From: Thermoplasmata archaeon
Lineage (GTDB): Archaea > Thermoplasmatota > Thermoplasmata > Lutacidiplasmatales > UBA184
Direction of reading: 5' to 3'
NCBI GenBank assembly: GCA_030039715.1
Contig: JASHVA010000078.1
Coordinates: forward strand, 1 to 8,151
DNA length: 8,151 bases
Shown here: in pieces, positions 1-6,389 of the stretch
Layout: the number at the start of each line of letters is the position of its first letter
Position numbering within the stretch: the first letter of the stretch is position 1
Notes under the pieces: generated by a model
What the model was told of the DNA's origin: nothing
The model's database searches: none
Seen by the model: the letters and a program-made list of their open reading frames with translations, nothing else
Made by a program: the position numbers and the translations under genes

Positions 1-265
1 GCGCCAGGAGCTCGGAGACCTTGGGGTTGTACTTCATCGTGCAGGAGCCGAGCGCGTACGGCGCCGTGTCGATCCCGAAGTTCATCTGCGAGAGCCGAGT
101 GTAGTGGCGCACGACCTCGAGCTCGGAGAGCTCGGGCCACCGGACCGGCTCCTTCCGGCGAAGCCGCTCGGGGATCCCCGGCACCGCCGGGGGAGGCGCG
201 CCTTCGCCGGGCGGGGCGAGGTCCCAGACGTTCGGCTCCTCCCATCGTGCCTGTCGGAAGGTCAT
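1..265 (-). CDS. gcvPB: Glycine dehydrogenase (decarboxylating) subunit 2, N-terminal part
   Basis: This is the beginning of the beta subunit of the two-subunit P-protein of the glycine cleavage system. The family decarboxylates glycine and loads the aminomethyl group onto the lipoyl arm of GcvH in the cytoplasm. Only 88 codons are present of a family length near 480-500, so the PLP-binding lysine lies outside the window. The visible part contains the family block around residues 50-82: EVVRHYTRLSQMNFG, then LGSCTMKYNPK with Cys75. The ATG at 265-263 overlaps the gcvPA TGA (ATGA), and a strong GGAGG sits five bases upstream on the minus strand (275-271), inside the end of gcvPA. Both facts fix the start and indicate translational coupling. 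The gene runs off the left edge, which is a window cut and not a truncation. Identification is firm from the SCTMKYNP block and the partner gene. Confidence 0.94.
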   Translation of the reverse strand, partial: MTFRQARWEEPNVWDLAPPGEGAPPPAVPGIPERLRRKEPVRWPELSELEVVRHYTRLSQMNFGIDTAPYALGSCTMKYNPKVSELLA

Positions 266-1644
266 GCGCTCCTCCCCACGGCCTCAAGGGCGGCGCGGGC
301 GGCCCGCGCGTACTTCTGGATCTCCCGGTCGGTCGTCGCGTCGGTGGCCGCGACCAGCACCCGCTCGGGTCCGTGCGAGGCGCCGGGACGTGGGTCGCCG
401 AGGGGCACGCCGCCCAGGATCTTCTTGCGTCGCAGCCGGTCGAGGAACTCCGCGGACGTGCCCCGCTTCAGCTCGACGGCGAACTCGCCCAGGTACGGTG
501 CGTCGAACCGGGGCGCTTGGAGCCCCTCGACCCCTCCGAGCGCGCTCGCGAGGGTTCGCGCCTTCTCGGCGATCGATGCCTGCAATTGGGCCAGGCCACG
601 CGGGCCGACCAGCGTGGCGTAGACCACGAAGGCGAGCGCGATGAGCGACTGGTTGGTGCAGATGTTCGACGTCGCCCGGGACCGCCGGATGTGCTGTTCC
701 CGGGTCTGTAGCGTCAGGGCGAACGCGGGGCGCCCGTCGACGTCGTGCGTCGCGCCGACGATCCGCCCCGGCGCCGAACGGACGTGCTCCGCGCGGCAGG
801 CGAAGAGGCCGAGGAGCGGACCGCCGAACGAGGGGGCGACCCCGAACCCCTGGCCCTCGCCGACCACCACGTCCGCGCCGTAGCGCCCCGGTGGCTCGAG
901 CACGGAGAGCGACAACGGGTCGGCCGAGACGACGAGCGGGATGTCTCCCAGGATGGACTTGAGGTCGGCCACCCCTTCGTCGACGTGTCCGAAGCCGTTC
1001 GGCACGTCGGCGAGGAGGCCGAAGACATCGCCGGCGGTGACCTCGCGGCGGACGAAGTCCAAGTCGAGCCGACCGGTCCGGTCGTCGAACGGGATCTCCG
1101 CAACGGAGAGACCGGGTCCGCTCGCGTAGTTCTCGAGGATGCTCCGCTCCTCCCACGGCAAGCTCGCGGGAACGAGGAACCGCCGTCCCTCGTGGAGGCG
1201 CCGGCAGAAGAGGAGCGCCTCCCCCGCCGCGGTCGCCCCGTCGTAGAGCGATGCGTTGGCGACGTCGAGACCCGTGAGTTCGACCCGGAGACTCTGGAAC
1301 TCGAAGAGGACACGGAGCATCCCCTGGCTCGCTTCCGGCTGGTACGGCGTGTACGAGGTGTAGAACTCGCTCCGCGACACGATCGCGTCGACCGCGGCGG
1401 GCGAATAGCGACTGGTGATCCGGCCCCCGAGGAAACTCGCGAACTTCGGAAGAGGCTTGTTGCGGTCGAGGATCTTATCGACCTCGCGCACCACCTCGGG
1501 TTCCTCGTGACCCGGACCCACGCCGAGGCGCCCGATCCGCGCCTTCTTCGGCACGTCGGTGAACAGCTGGTCGACCGAGGAGATGCCGAGGGCGGCGAGG
1601 AGCGCCTCTTCCTCCCCCGGTTCGTTCGGGATCCAGCGAGGCAC
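262..1644 (-). CDS. gcvPA: Glycine dehydrogenase (decarboxylating) subunit 1
   Basis: This is the alpha subunit of the split P-protein; with GcvPB it forms the glycine-decarboxylating enzyme that feeds one-carbon units to tetrahydrofolate or its archaeal equivalent through GcvT and GcvH. The 460-residue length fits the family (about 440-460). Recognisable blocks in order are YTPYQPEASQGMLRVLFEFQ at 98-117, ANASLYDGATAAGEA at 129-143, GEGQGFGVAPSFGGPLLGLF at 262-281, and GATHDVDGRPAFALTLQTRE at 297-316 followed by the SNICTNQ block at 326-332. This subunit has the aminotransferase fold but does not carry the PLP lysine, which is in subunit 2. The start is a GTG at 1644-1642, with GGGGAG on the minus strand at 1654-1649, four bases away. 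The gene is first in the transcript and overlaps gcvPB by four bases. No gcvT, gcvH or lipoylation gene is in view, so the rest of the pathway must be elsewhere. Confidence 0.97.
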   Translation of the reverse strand: MPRWIPNEPGEEEALLAALGISSVDQLFTDVPKKARIGRLGVGPGHEEPEVVREVDKILDRNKPLPKFASFLGGRITSRYSPAAVDAIVSRSEFYTSYTPYQPEASQGMLRVLFEFQSLRVELTGLDVANASLYDGATAAGEALLFCRRLHEGRRFLVPASLPWEERSILENYASGPGLSVAEIPFDDRTGRLDLDFVRREVTAGDVFGLLADVPNGFGHVDEGVADLKSILGDIPLVVSADPLSLSVLEPPGRYGADVVVGEGQGFGVAPSFGGPLLGLFACRAEHVRSAPGRIVGATHDVDGRPAFALTLQTREQHIRRSRATSNICTNQSLIALAFVVYATLVGPRGLAQLQASIAEKARTLASALGGVEGLQAPRFDAPYLGEFAVELKRGTSAEFLDRLRRKKILGGVPLGDPRPGASHGPERVLVAATDATTDREIQKYARAARAALEAVGRSA

Positions 1645-1676
1645 GAGACTCCCCGAAGCGCGAGGGAGCGGTGCCC

Positions 1677-1692
1677 GGGATTTATCGGTTCG
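1677..1692 (-). promoter_or_regulatory. Candidate TATA box for gcvPA
   Basis: On the minus strand the AT-rich stretch CCGATAAATCC is the only TATA-like sequence between gcvPA and the GTPase gene that is well placed for gcvPA. It is about 35-45 bases before the GTG start, which predicts a transcription start near 1659 and a short leader that still holds the GGGGAG ribosome binding site. Nothing resembling an operator or a glycine riboswitch was seen. This is a position and composition argument only. Confidence 0.35.
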
Positions 1693-1713
1693 GTAGCGTC
1701 GGGGTGCCTCGGA

Positions 1714-1726
1714 GCAAACCTATTCG
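1714..1726 (+). promoter_or_regulatory. Candidate TATA box for the NOG1-like GTPase gene
   Basis: The sequence CAAACCTATTCG is the nearest AT-rich patch upstream of the GTPase ATG at 1759, in an otherwise GC-rich region. Its centre is about 39 bases before the ATG, which predicts a leader of roughly a dozen bases. A GGGA at 1747-1750 could be a weak ribosome binding site. The match to the archaeal TATA consensus is poor, so confidence is low. Confidence 0.25.
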
Positions 1727-1758
1727 AGGGGACCGACTCCCCGAGCGGGAACCTCACG

Positions 1759-2859
1759 ATGCCCGCTCCCCGTCCGCCGAAGCGCCGACGCGCCTCGACG
1801 CCCTCGCGTCCGCCCCCGTCCGTGGCGATCCTGGACACCGCGTTCCACCGGGCCTCCCTCGCCACTCCCCACGGCGACACCAAGGCCGAGCGCGACCGGC
1901 TCCGGGCGCGGCTGAAGGTCGTGCGGAGCTGCGCTACCGTGGTCCGCCATCTGCGGCTCGCCGCCCGGCGCTTCGCCCCACCCGGGCTCACGGAATTCGA
2001 GCGGGCCCTCGTGGCCGGCGCGTTCGGCGACGAGACGCTCGATCGGAGCCTGCGGCGGCTGCGGCGGGCGGAGGAACGCATCCGCGACCTCTCGCGCGAC
2101 GCCGAGCAGAGCACCCGCCGCGCCTCGAGTTCGGAGGAGCTCGGCGACGTCGTGCGCGCCTGTTACGGCCGCCTGTCGAGCTTCGTGCGCGAGGTCGACC
2201 CCGATATCGAACGGCTGCGTTCGATCTCGGAGTTCCTGCGGCACCGGCCCCACCTCGTGCCCGGCGCCCCGACGCTCGTGGTCGCCGGGTTCCCGAACGT
2301 GGGCAAGTCCTCGCTCGTCGGGCGCCTGTCGAGCGCCCGCCCGAAGGTCGCGGATTACCCGTTCACCACGCTCTCGATCGCCGTCGGCCACGCCGATCTC
2401 GGCTTCGACCGGCTCCAGGTCGTGGACACCCCCGGGGTGCTCGGTCGGGCGCACCGCGCCAATCTCGCCGAGGAGGAGGCGACCACCGCCGTGGGCCAGG
2501 CGGCGACGGTCGTGCTGTTCGTGATCGACCCGACCGGAACGTCGGGGTACACGCTCGAGGAGCAGGAGGCGCTGCTCGCGCGGTGGCGGGAGGAGTACCC
2601 GTCGCTTCCGATCGTCGATGTGGAGACGAAGAGCGACCTCGCGCGCCGCCCCACGCCGCGGCTCCGGGTCTCCGCCTCGACCGGCGAAGGACTCGACGAG
2701 CTGTGGTCGGAGCTGCGCCGCCGCCTCCGTCCGACCGGCGAGCTCCCGCCGATGCAGGAAGCCACGGTCGAGGAGGAGGGGGCCGGGGAGCTCTCCGACG
2801 AGGGCGCCGACGCGGCGGCCGCCGAGCCGCCCCGCCGGCGTTCGAGGCGGCGCGACTAG
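1759..2859 (+). CDS. NOG1/Obg-class GTPase, archaeal ribosome assembly type
   Basis: This 366-residue protein matches the archaeal NOG1 layout: an N-terminal helical region (about 22-165, with AILDTAFHRAS as in NOG1 N-termini) followed by an Obg-like G domain. Visible G motifs are G1 GFPNVGKS (177-184), G2 around YPFTT (200-204), G3 DTPG (223-226), G4 TKSD (290-293) and G5 SAS (305-307). NOG1 proteins bind the large ribosomal subunit precursor and act in its assembly; that role is inferred from the family. G4 has Thr in place of the usual Asn, a tolerated but notable change. The first 20 residues are Pro/Arg rich. The C-terminus is strongly acidic (about 334-355) and then ends in an Arg cluster, which would suit RNA or ribosome contact. 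The open frame extends far upstream antisense to gcvPA, but ATG 1759 is the first start codon that leaves gcvPA and its promoter intact. Lysine is almost absent (6 Lys against 54 Arg). Confidence 0.92.
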   Translation: MPAPRPPKRRRASTPSRPPPSVAILDTAFHRASLATPHGDTKAERDRLRARLKVVRSCATVVRHLRLAARRFAPPGLTEFERALVAGAFGDETLDRSLRRLRRAEERIRDLSRDAEQSTRRASSSEELGDVVRACYGRLSSFVREVDPDIERLRSISEFLRHRPHLVPGAPTLVVAGFPNVGKSSLVGRLSSARPKVADYPFTTLSIAVGHADLGFDRLQVVDTPGVLGRAHRANLAEEEATTAVGQAATVVLFVIDPTGTSGYTLEEQEALLARWREEYPSLPIVDVETKSDLARRPTPRLRVSASTGEGLDELWSELRRRLRPTGELPPMQEATVEEEGAGELSDEGADAAAAEPPRRRSRRRD

Positions 2860-4097
2860 CCCGTCCCGATCGAGAACGGCTTCCCGTTCTCGGGAAGGCG
2901 CACGTCGAGCGACGACGGCAACGCGTCGCGGAGTGCCTCCCGGTGGTCGCCGTGCATCAGGACGACCGTTTGGGCGCGGGTCTGGTCGATGAATCGAACG
3001 AGGTCGGAGTGGCCCGCGTGAGCCGAGAAGTCGAACTTTTCGATCTCGCAGACCGGGCGGATCGTCGTCTCGTCGATGGTGAGCGTGCCTTCGTCCAGCA
3101 GCTTCCGTCCGTTCGAGCCGTCCACTTGGAAGCCGGTCAGGAAGATCGAGCTGTTCGCGTCCCGGTACAGCTCGCCGATGTAGTAGAGGACCGGTCCGCC
3201 GTCCAGCATCCCGCCGGTCGTGACGATCACGTCCGCCTCCCGGAGCGCGCGCTTCCGGTCCCCCGGAGACTCCACGATCGTGACGCCCTCGAGGGCCCGG
3301 CGGAACCGGCGCGCATCGGCGAGGTACTCCGGGGCGCTGAGGTAGATCGAGTTGACCTTCCGGGCCATGCCATCCAAGTACGTCTCGAACCCGGCGGAAG
3401 CGAGGGACATCAGGACCTCCTGCGCCCGCCCGACCGCAAAGGCCGGGACGATCACCTTGCCGCCGCGCTCGACCGTCTCCGCGACCTTGTCGCGGAACCG
3501 ACGCTCGGTCTCCCGGCGGTCGGGGTGCTCGCGACCCGCGTAGGTGGACTCGATGACCAGCACGTCGCACTCTAGCGGTTCGGCGCCGCCCACGAGATGG
3601 GTGGGCAGCGTCTGAAGGTCGCCCGTGAACAGCACGTCCTTCGAGCCCCGGTAGAGCATCATCGAGGCCCCCGGGATGTGGCCGGCCGAGGCCAGTTGGA
3701 CCTCGATCCCCTTGTGCCGGAACGTGCCGTGGCGGTCGACCGCGGTGAAGCGGGCCGCGACCGAATGGATGTCCTGAGGAGTGTACGGCGCGAGGTACCC
3801 CTCGAGTCGGGCGATCTTCAACGCGTCCTTGGTGAGGAGGTCGGCGACTGCGATCGTTACGGGAGTTGCTACGAGGCGGGCCTTCGGCAGGCGACTGAGG
3901 ACGGGCGTCATCCCCGAGTGGTCGAGGTGGGCGTGCGAAAGGAAGGCGACGTCGATGTTCGTCGGCGCCGGTCGAGGGTACGACGGCGGGTCGGTCGGAG
4001 TCATCCCGTAGTCGAAGAGCAGCGTCCGGCCCTGGTCACGGACGACGAGTCCGAGCGAACCGATCTCGGAAGCGCCGCCGAGGAACTGGAGGTCCAT
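2856..4097 (-). CDS. Beta-CASP metallo-beta-lactamase ribonuclease, aCPSF2-like
   Basis: This 413-residue protein is a beta-CASP family nuclease of the archaeal CPSF type. The family cleaves RNA with two zinc ions, as endonuclease and/or 5'-3' exonuclease, in RNA 3'-end maturation and decay. Metal-binding motifs are all present: Asp29, the SHAHLDH motif at 54-60, His140 in SAGHIPGA and Asp160 in FTGD. Beta-CASP motifs are Glu183 (ESTYAG), His360 (FSAHAGH) and His382 (VLMHGD); a TGFQ segment lies at 321-324. There is no N-terminal KH region, and the length is near 410-430, so it resembles aCPSF2 and not aCPSF1, the main transcription-termination factor. The ATG has no ribosome binding site, but a TATA-like element lies about 28 bases upstream, suggesting a leaderless mRNA. 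Its TAG stop shares a CTAG with the stop of the convergent GTPase gene. All catalytic residues are intact. Confidence 0.95.
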   Translation of the reverse strand: MDLQFLGGASEIGSLGLVVRDQGRTLLFDYGMTPTDPPSYPRPAPTNIDVAFLSHAHLDHSGMTPVLSRLPKARLVATPVTIAVADLLTKDALKIARLEGYLAPYTPQDIHSVAARFTAVDRHGTFRHKGIEVQLASAGHIPGASMMLYRGSKDVLFTGDLQTLPTHLVGGAEPLECDVLVIESTYAGREHPDRRETERRFRDKVAETVERGGKVIVPAFAVGRAQEVLMSLASAGFETYLDGMARKVNSIYLSAPEYLADARRFRRALEGVTIVESPGDRKRALREADVIVTTGGMLDGGPVLYYIGELYRDANSSIFLTGFQVDGSNGRKLLDEGTLTIDETTIRPVCEIEKFDFSAHAGHSDLVRFIDQTRAQTVVLMHGDHREALRDALPSSLDVRLPENGKPFSIGTG

Positions 4098-4117
4098 CGC
4101 CGGGCCGAACGGTGCCG

Positions 4118-4130
4118 CCAGATAACATCA
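4118..4130 (-). promoter_or_regulatory. Candidate TATA box of the aCPSF2-like gene (leaderless)
   Basis: On the minus strand the sequence TGATGTTATCTGG is centred about 28 bases before the ATG at 4097. That is the distance expected if transcription begins at the start codon itself. The bases between it and the ATG are GC-rich and contain no Shine-Dalgarno match, which agrees with a leaderless transcript. Confidence 0.5.
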
Positions 4131-4164
4131 CGCGGTCGCGAGGGGGGCCCGGTCGCCGGGAAGT

Positions 4165-4176
4165 CGTCTTTAACGC
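4165..4176 (+). promoter_or_regulatory. Candidate TATA box of the IMPase-NAD kinase-JAMM operon (leaderless)
   Basis: The sequence GTCTTTAACGCG contains CTTTAA, a good archaeal TATA-like core, centred about 25 bases before the GTG at 4195. No Shine-Dalgarno sequence lies between it and the GTG. The spacing places the transcript start at or next to the start codon. It lies back to back with the promoter of the aCPSF2-like gene, about 45 bases away, within one 97-base divergent region. Confidence 0.55.
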
Positions 4177-4194
4177 GCCCACCGTCCGCCGGAC

Positions 4195-5001
4195 GTGGCC
4201 GACGCGAACCCCGCCGAACTCGAGGTCCTCTACCGGATCAGCGTCGGCGTGCATCGCGTTGTGCGCGACGCCCGCAGTTCGCCGCATCGTGCGGACGTCG
4301 TCGCCATGGGCGCGGACGGGACGCCGACCGAGGAGCTGGACCGTCTCGCGGAGGGAGAGATCCTACGCCTGCTGGACGCGGAAGGGGTCGACTGGGACCT
4401 CCTTTCCGAGGAGATCGGGCACGTCGCGCGCGGCGGCGATCGAACGCTCGTCGTCGACCCGATCGACGGGAGCCACAACGCGCTGCGGAATCTGCCGTTC
4501 TTCACCGTCTCCCTCGCCCTCGGACGCAAGGACCTCGCGGGGATCGACCTCGGGCTCATCCGGGACCTGCACCACGGGACGACGTGGTGGGCCACCCGGG
4601 GCGGCGGGGCGTTCTGCGACGGGCGGCCGATCCGGACCCGGAGCTGGAACTCGAAGACCGAGACGGTGTTCGTCAACCTCGGTCGCAACGCAAGCGAGCG
4701 AGCCGTGAAGGTCGCCGGCCGGGCGCGGCGGGTCCGATCCCTCGGTTCCGCCTCCCAGGAGATCCTCATGGTCGCGCAGGGCAGCGCCGACGGTTTCCTC
4801 TTCGAGAACGAGCCCGAGGGGCGGAACCTCCGTTCCACCGACATCGCGGCGGCCTATCGCATCCTTCGCGAGGCGGGGGGATCGATGTCGGATGCCCGAG
4901 GGGCGTCGCTCGACGGCTTTCCCCTCGGGCTCGACCGTCGGACGAGCGTGTTCGCCTGGGGCGACCCCGCGTTCCGGACCCAGTGGGAGACGTGGGGATG
5001 A
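4195..5001 (+). CDS. Inositol monophosphatase family phosphatase (IMPase/FBPase/NADP phosphatase type)
   Basis: This 268-residue protein belongs to the lithium-sensitive, Mg-dependent sugar phosphatase superfamily. Visible motifs are GADGTPTEELD (39-49), the archaeal form of the ADG motif; the metal site SEE (71-73); the signature DPIDGS (88-93); and STDIAAAYRILREAGG (214-229) with metal ligand Asp216. Archaeal members hydrolyse inositol-1-phosphate, fructose-1,6-bisphosphate and in some cases NADP; the sequence alone does not choose between these. Its overlap by ATGA with the NAD kinase gene makes NADP(H) phosphatase activity a serious possibility, because the two activities are fused in one protein in Methanocaldococcus jannaschii. 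The start is a GTG with no ribosome binding site but a TATA-like element about 25 bases upstream, so the mRNA is probably leaderless. It is the first gene of a three-gene operon. All metal ligands appear present. Confidence 0.94.
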   Translation: MADANPAELEVLYRISVGVHRVVRDARSSPHRADVVAMGADGTPTEELDRLAEGEILRLLDAEGVDWDLLSEEIGHVARGGDRTLVVDPIDGSHNALRNLPFFTVSLALGRKDLAGIDLGLIRDLHHGTTWWATRGGGAFCDGRPIRTRSWNSKTETVFVNLGRNASERAVKVAGRARRVRSLGSASQEILMVAQGSADGFLFENEPEGRNLRSTDIAAAYRILREAGGSMSDARGASLDGFPLGLDRRTSVFAWGDPAFRTQWETWG

Positions 5002-5876
5002 AGATCGGACTCACGGCACATCCCGGCAAGCCGAAGGCGCTCGACCTCGCCTCCGAGATGGTGCGGATCGTGGGGGACCGGGCCGAGATCGTCCTGAGCG
5101 ACGAGGCGGCCCGGGCCGACCCCGGCCGGCCCCATCGGCCGCTCGAGGAGATCGGGTGCGACGTCCTCGTCGCGATCGGCGGGGACGGAACGTTCCTGCA
5201 CGCGCTTCGCCGCTCCCGCGCGCCGCTCCTCCCGATCAACGCCGGGACGGTCGGAGTGCTCGCCGAGGTCGAGACCCGGCACCCGAAGGAGTTCGAGTGG
5301 GCGCTCGAGCGGCTGCTCAAGGGCTTCTACTTCCTCGAAGAGCGGATGAAGCTCGCGGCGGAGGTCGGGAACCGGCCCCTGCCCGACGCGACCAACGAGT
5401 TCGTCGTCCACTCGGCGGCGGTCGCGAAGATGGGGCTCTTCGAGCTCGCTTTCGACGGCCATGTGGCCGGCCGCCTCCGCGCCGACGGGCTGATCGTCGC
5501 GAGCCCGACCGGCTCCACCGGCTACTCGCTCAGCTCCCGGGGCCCGATCGTCGACAGCTCGATCGACGCGATCCTGCTCACTGCGATCGCGCCGTTCCGG
5601 ACGGACCCGCGGGCGCTCGTTCTCGAGCCGATGCGGACCGTACGGCTGCGGCCGGTGGACGAGGCGCCCGGCGCGGTCGTGGTCGCCGACGGAGAGTCGG
5701 AGTACCCGATCTCCCCGACCCGCCCGGTCACGATCTACCGATCGCCGCGACGGGCGGTGCTCGTCCGGTTCGGGTCGCGGTTCTTCCAGCGGCTGCGGGG
5801 CAAGCGGATCCTGCCCTGGTCGGAAGAGTTCGCCGAGGAGGGACCGTCGATTGCCGATCTTCCGCCCCCATCGTAA
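4998..5876 (+). CDS. nadK: NAD(+) kinase
   Basis: This 292-residue cytoplasmic enzyme phosphorylates NAD to NADP using ATP or polyphosphate. Motifs in order are GGDGT (61-65) with its catalytic Asp, PINAGTVGVL (79-88), the TNE segment with the NAD-binding Asn-Glu pair (133-135), and RADGLIVASPTGSTGYSLS (161-179), the most conserved block of the family. In the second motif the usual Gly-Phe is Gly-Val, and the Arg seen in many homologues is Thr, small variations outside the catalytic residues. The C-terminal 25 residues after the last predicted strand are acidic and Pro-rich and look unconserved. The ATG at 4998 overlaps the IMPase TGA (ATGA), and GGGAG at 4985-4989 gives a suitable ribosome binding site, so translation is probably coupled. 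The frame stays open much further upstream, but that part is shadow coding antisense to and within neighbours. Confidence 0.96.
   Translation: MKIGLTAHPGKPKALDLASEMVRIVGDRAEIVLSDEAARADPGRPHRPLEEIGCDVLVAIGGDGTFLHALRRSRAPLLPINAGTVGVLAEVETRHPKEFEWALERLLKGFYFLEERMKLAAEVGNRPLPDATNEFVVHSAAVAKMGLFELAFDGHVAGRLRADGLIVASPTGSTGYSLSSRGPIVDSSIDAILLTAIAPFRTDPRALVLEPMRTVRLRPVDEAPGAVVVADGESEYPISPTRPVTIYRSPRRAVLVRFGSRFFQRLRGKRILPWSEEFAEEGPSIADLPPPS
5835..5843 (+). promoter_or_regulatory. Shine-Dalgarno sequence that fixes the TTG start of the JAMM gene
   Basis: GAGGAGGGA lies seven to nine bases before the TTG at 5851, within the last codons of nadK. It is among the strongest ribosome binding sites in the window and supports TTG as the true start; the next in-frame ATG (residue 78) would delete the essential JAMM glutamate. 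Unlike the operon's first gene, this internal gene uses a leadered-style signal. Confidence 0.65.
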
Positions 5877-6384
5877 GCGACCCGAAGGCGGCGCCCGCCT
5901 CGGCGACACGCCGACCGCCATCACCCGGCGCGCGCTCGAGAGCGCTCTGGCGAGCGCGCGGTCGGCCTTTCCGAACGAGTTCGGGGGCGTGCTCCGCGCC
6001 GACCCGCCCGGAGTGATCAGCGAGCTGCTGCTCCTCCCGGGGACCACCGCGGGACGACGCCACGCGAACTTCCAGCTGTGGATGCTGCACGCGGACCTCT
6101 CGGTCGCCGGCACCGTGCACTCCCACCCCTCGGGAGCCCTCCATCCGTCCGACGCCGACGTCCGGCTGTTCCGCAGTTGGGGCCGGCGCCACCTGATCCT
6201 CGGCTCGCCGTACGGGCCGGGGGCATGGCGCGCCTACGACGGGAACGGCCGGGAGACGCACCTCGCGGTGATCGAGAACGCGGGCCCTGCGCGCGCCAAT
6301 GCTCCGGCGCAGTACCGCCGCCCGTCCGCCCTTCCCAGCGCAACTCGAGCGGGGGAGGAGTCGTTCCCCGACGACGAGGCGTAG
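5851..6384 (+). CDS. JAMM/MPN+ (Mov34/PAD-1) zinc metallopeptidase, archaeal
   Basis: This 177-residue protein carries a complete JAMM motif: catalytic Glu43 in NEFGG, and His90-Ser-His92-Pro followed by Ser100 and Asp103 in the exact H-x-H-x7-S-x2-D spacing. FQLWMLHADLSVAGTVHSHP (74-93) is the typical archaeal form. Family members remove ubiquitin-like proteins; archaeal HvJAMM1 is a desampylase that cleaves SAMP conjugates, and it also frees sulfur-carrier proteins. That role is inferred here. The start is a TTG at 5851 with a strong Shine-Dalgarno, giving a 26-base overlap with nadK and implying coupled translation. The first 20 residues (basic) and the last 35 (Pro/Ala-rich, acidic end) lie outside the JAMM fold. 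Its TAG stop is five bases from the stop of the convergent radical SAM gene. No ubiquitin-like protein or E1-like gene is in the window. Confidence 0.9.
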   Translation: MPIFRPHRKRPEGGARLGDTPTAITRRALESALASARSAFPNEFGGVLRADPPGVISELLLLPGTTAGRRHANFQLWMLHADLSVAGTVHSHPSGALHPSDADVRLFRSWGRRHLILGSPYGPGAWRAYDGNGRETHLAVIENAGPARANAPAQYRRPSALPSATRAGEESFPDDEA

Positions 6385-6389
6385 CGCGC

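Noticed and set aside
1728..1742. Small hairpin GGGGA-CCGAC-TCCCC before the GTPase gene
   Set aside because: The stem is only five pairs in very GC-rich DNA, has no T run, and probably lies at or before the transcription start. Chance is a sufficient explanation.
745..1758. Long open frame upstream of the GTPase ATG on the plus strand
   Set aside because: It is antisense to gcvPA, whose conserved blocks are unmistakable, and the added translation has no recognisable domain. High GC keeps the antisense frame open.
1645..1758. Possible glycine riboswitch upstream of gcvPA
   Set aside because: The 114-base divergent region has to hold promoters for two genes. It shows no paired aptamer-like helices, and the predicted leader is too short.
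1720..3570. 616-codon minus-strand open frame across the GTPase and ribonuclease genes
   Set aside because: It lies antisense to the NOG1 G motifs and out of frame with the aCPSF2-like motifs. Its translation is low-complexity Arg/Gly/Pro/Ala typical of a GC-rich shadow.
3597..4997. N-terminal extension of the nadK reading frame
   Set aside because: It passes antisense to the ribonuclease and across the divergent promoters and IMPase gene. The ATG at 4998 with ATGA overlap and GGGAG is the natural start.
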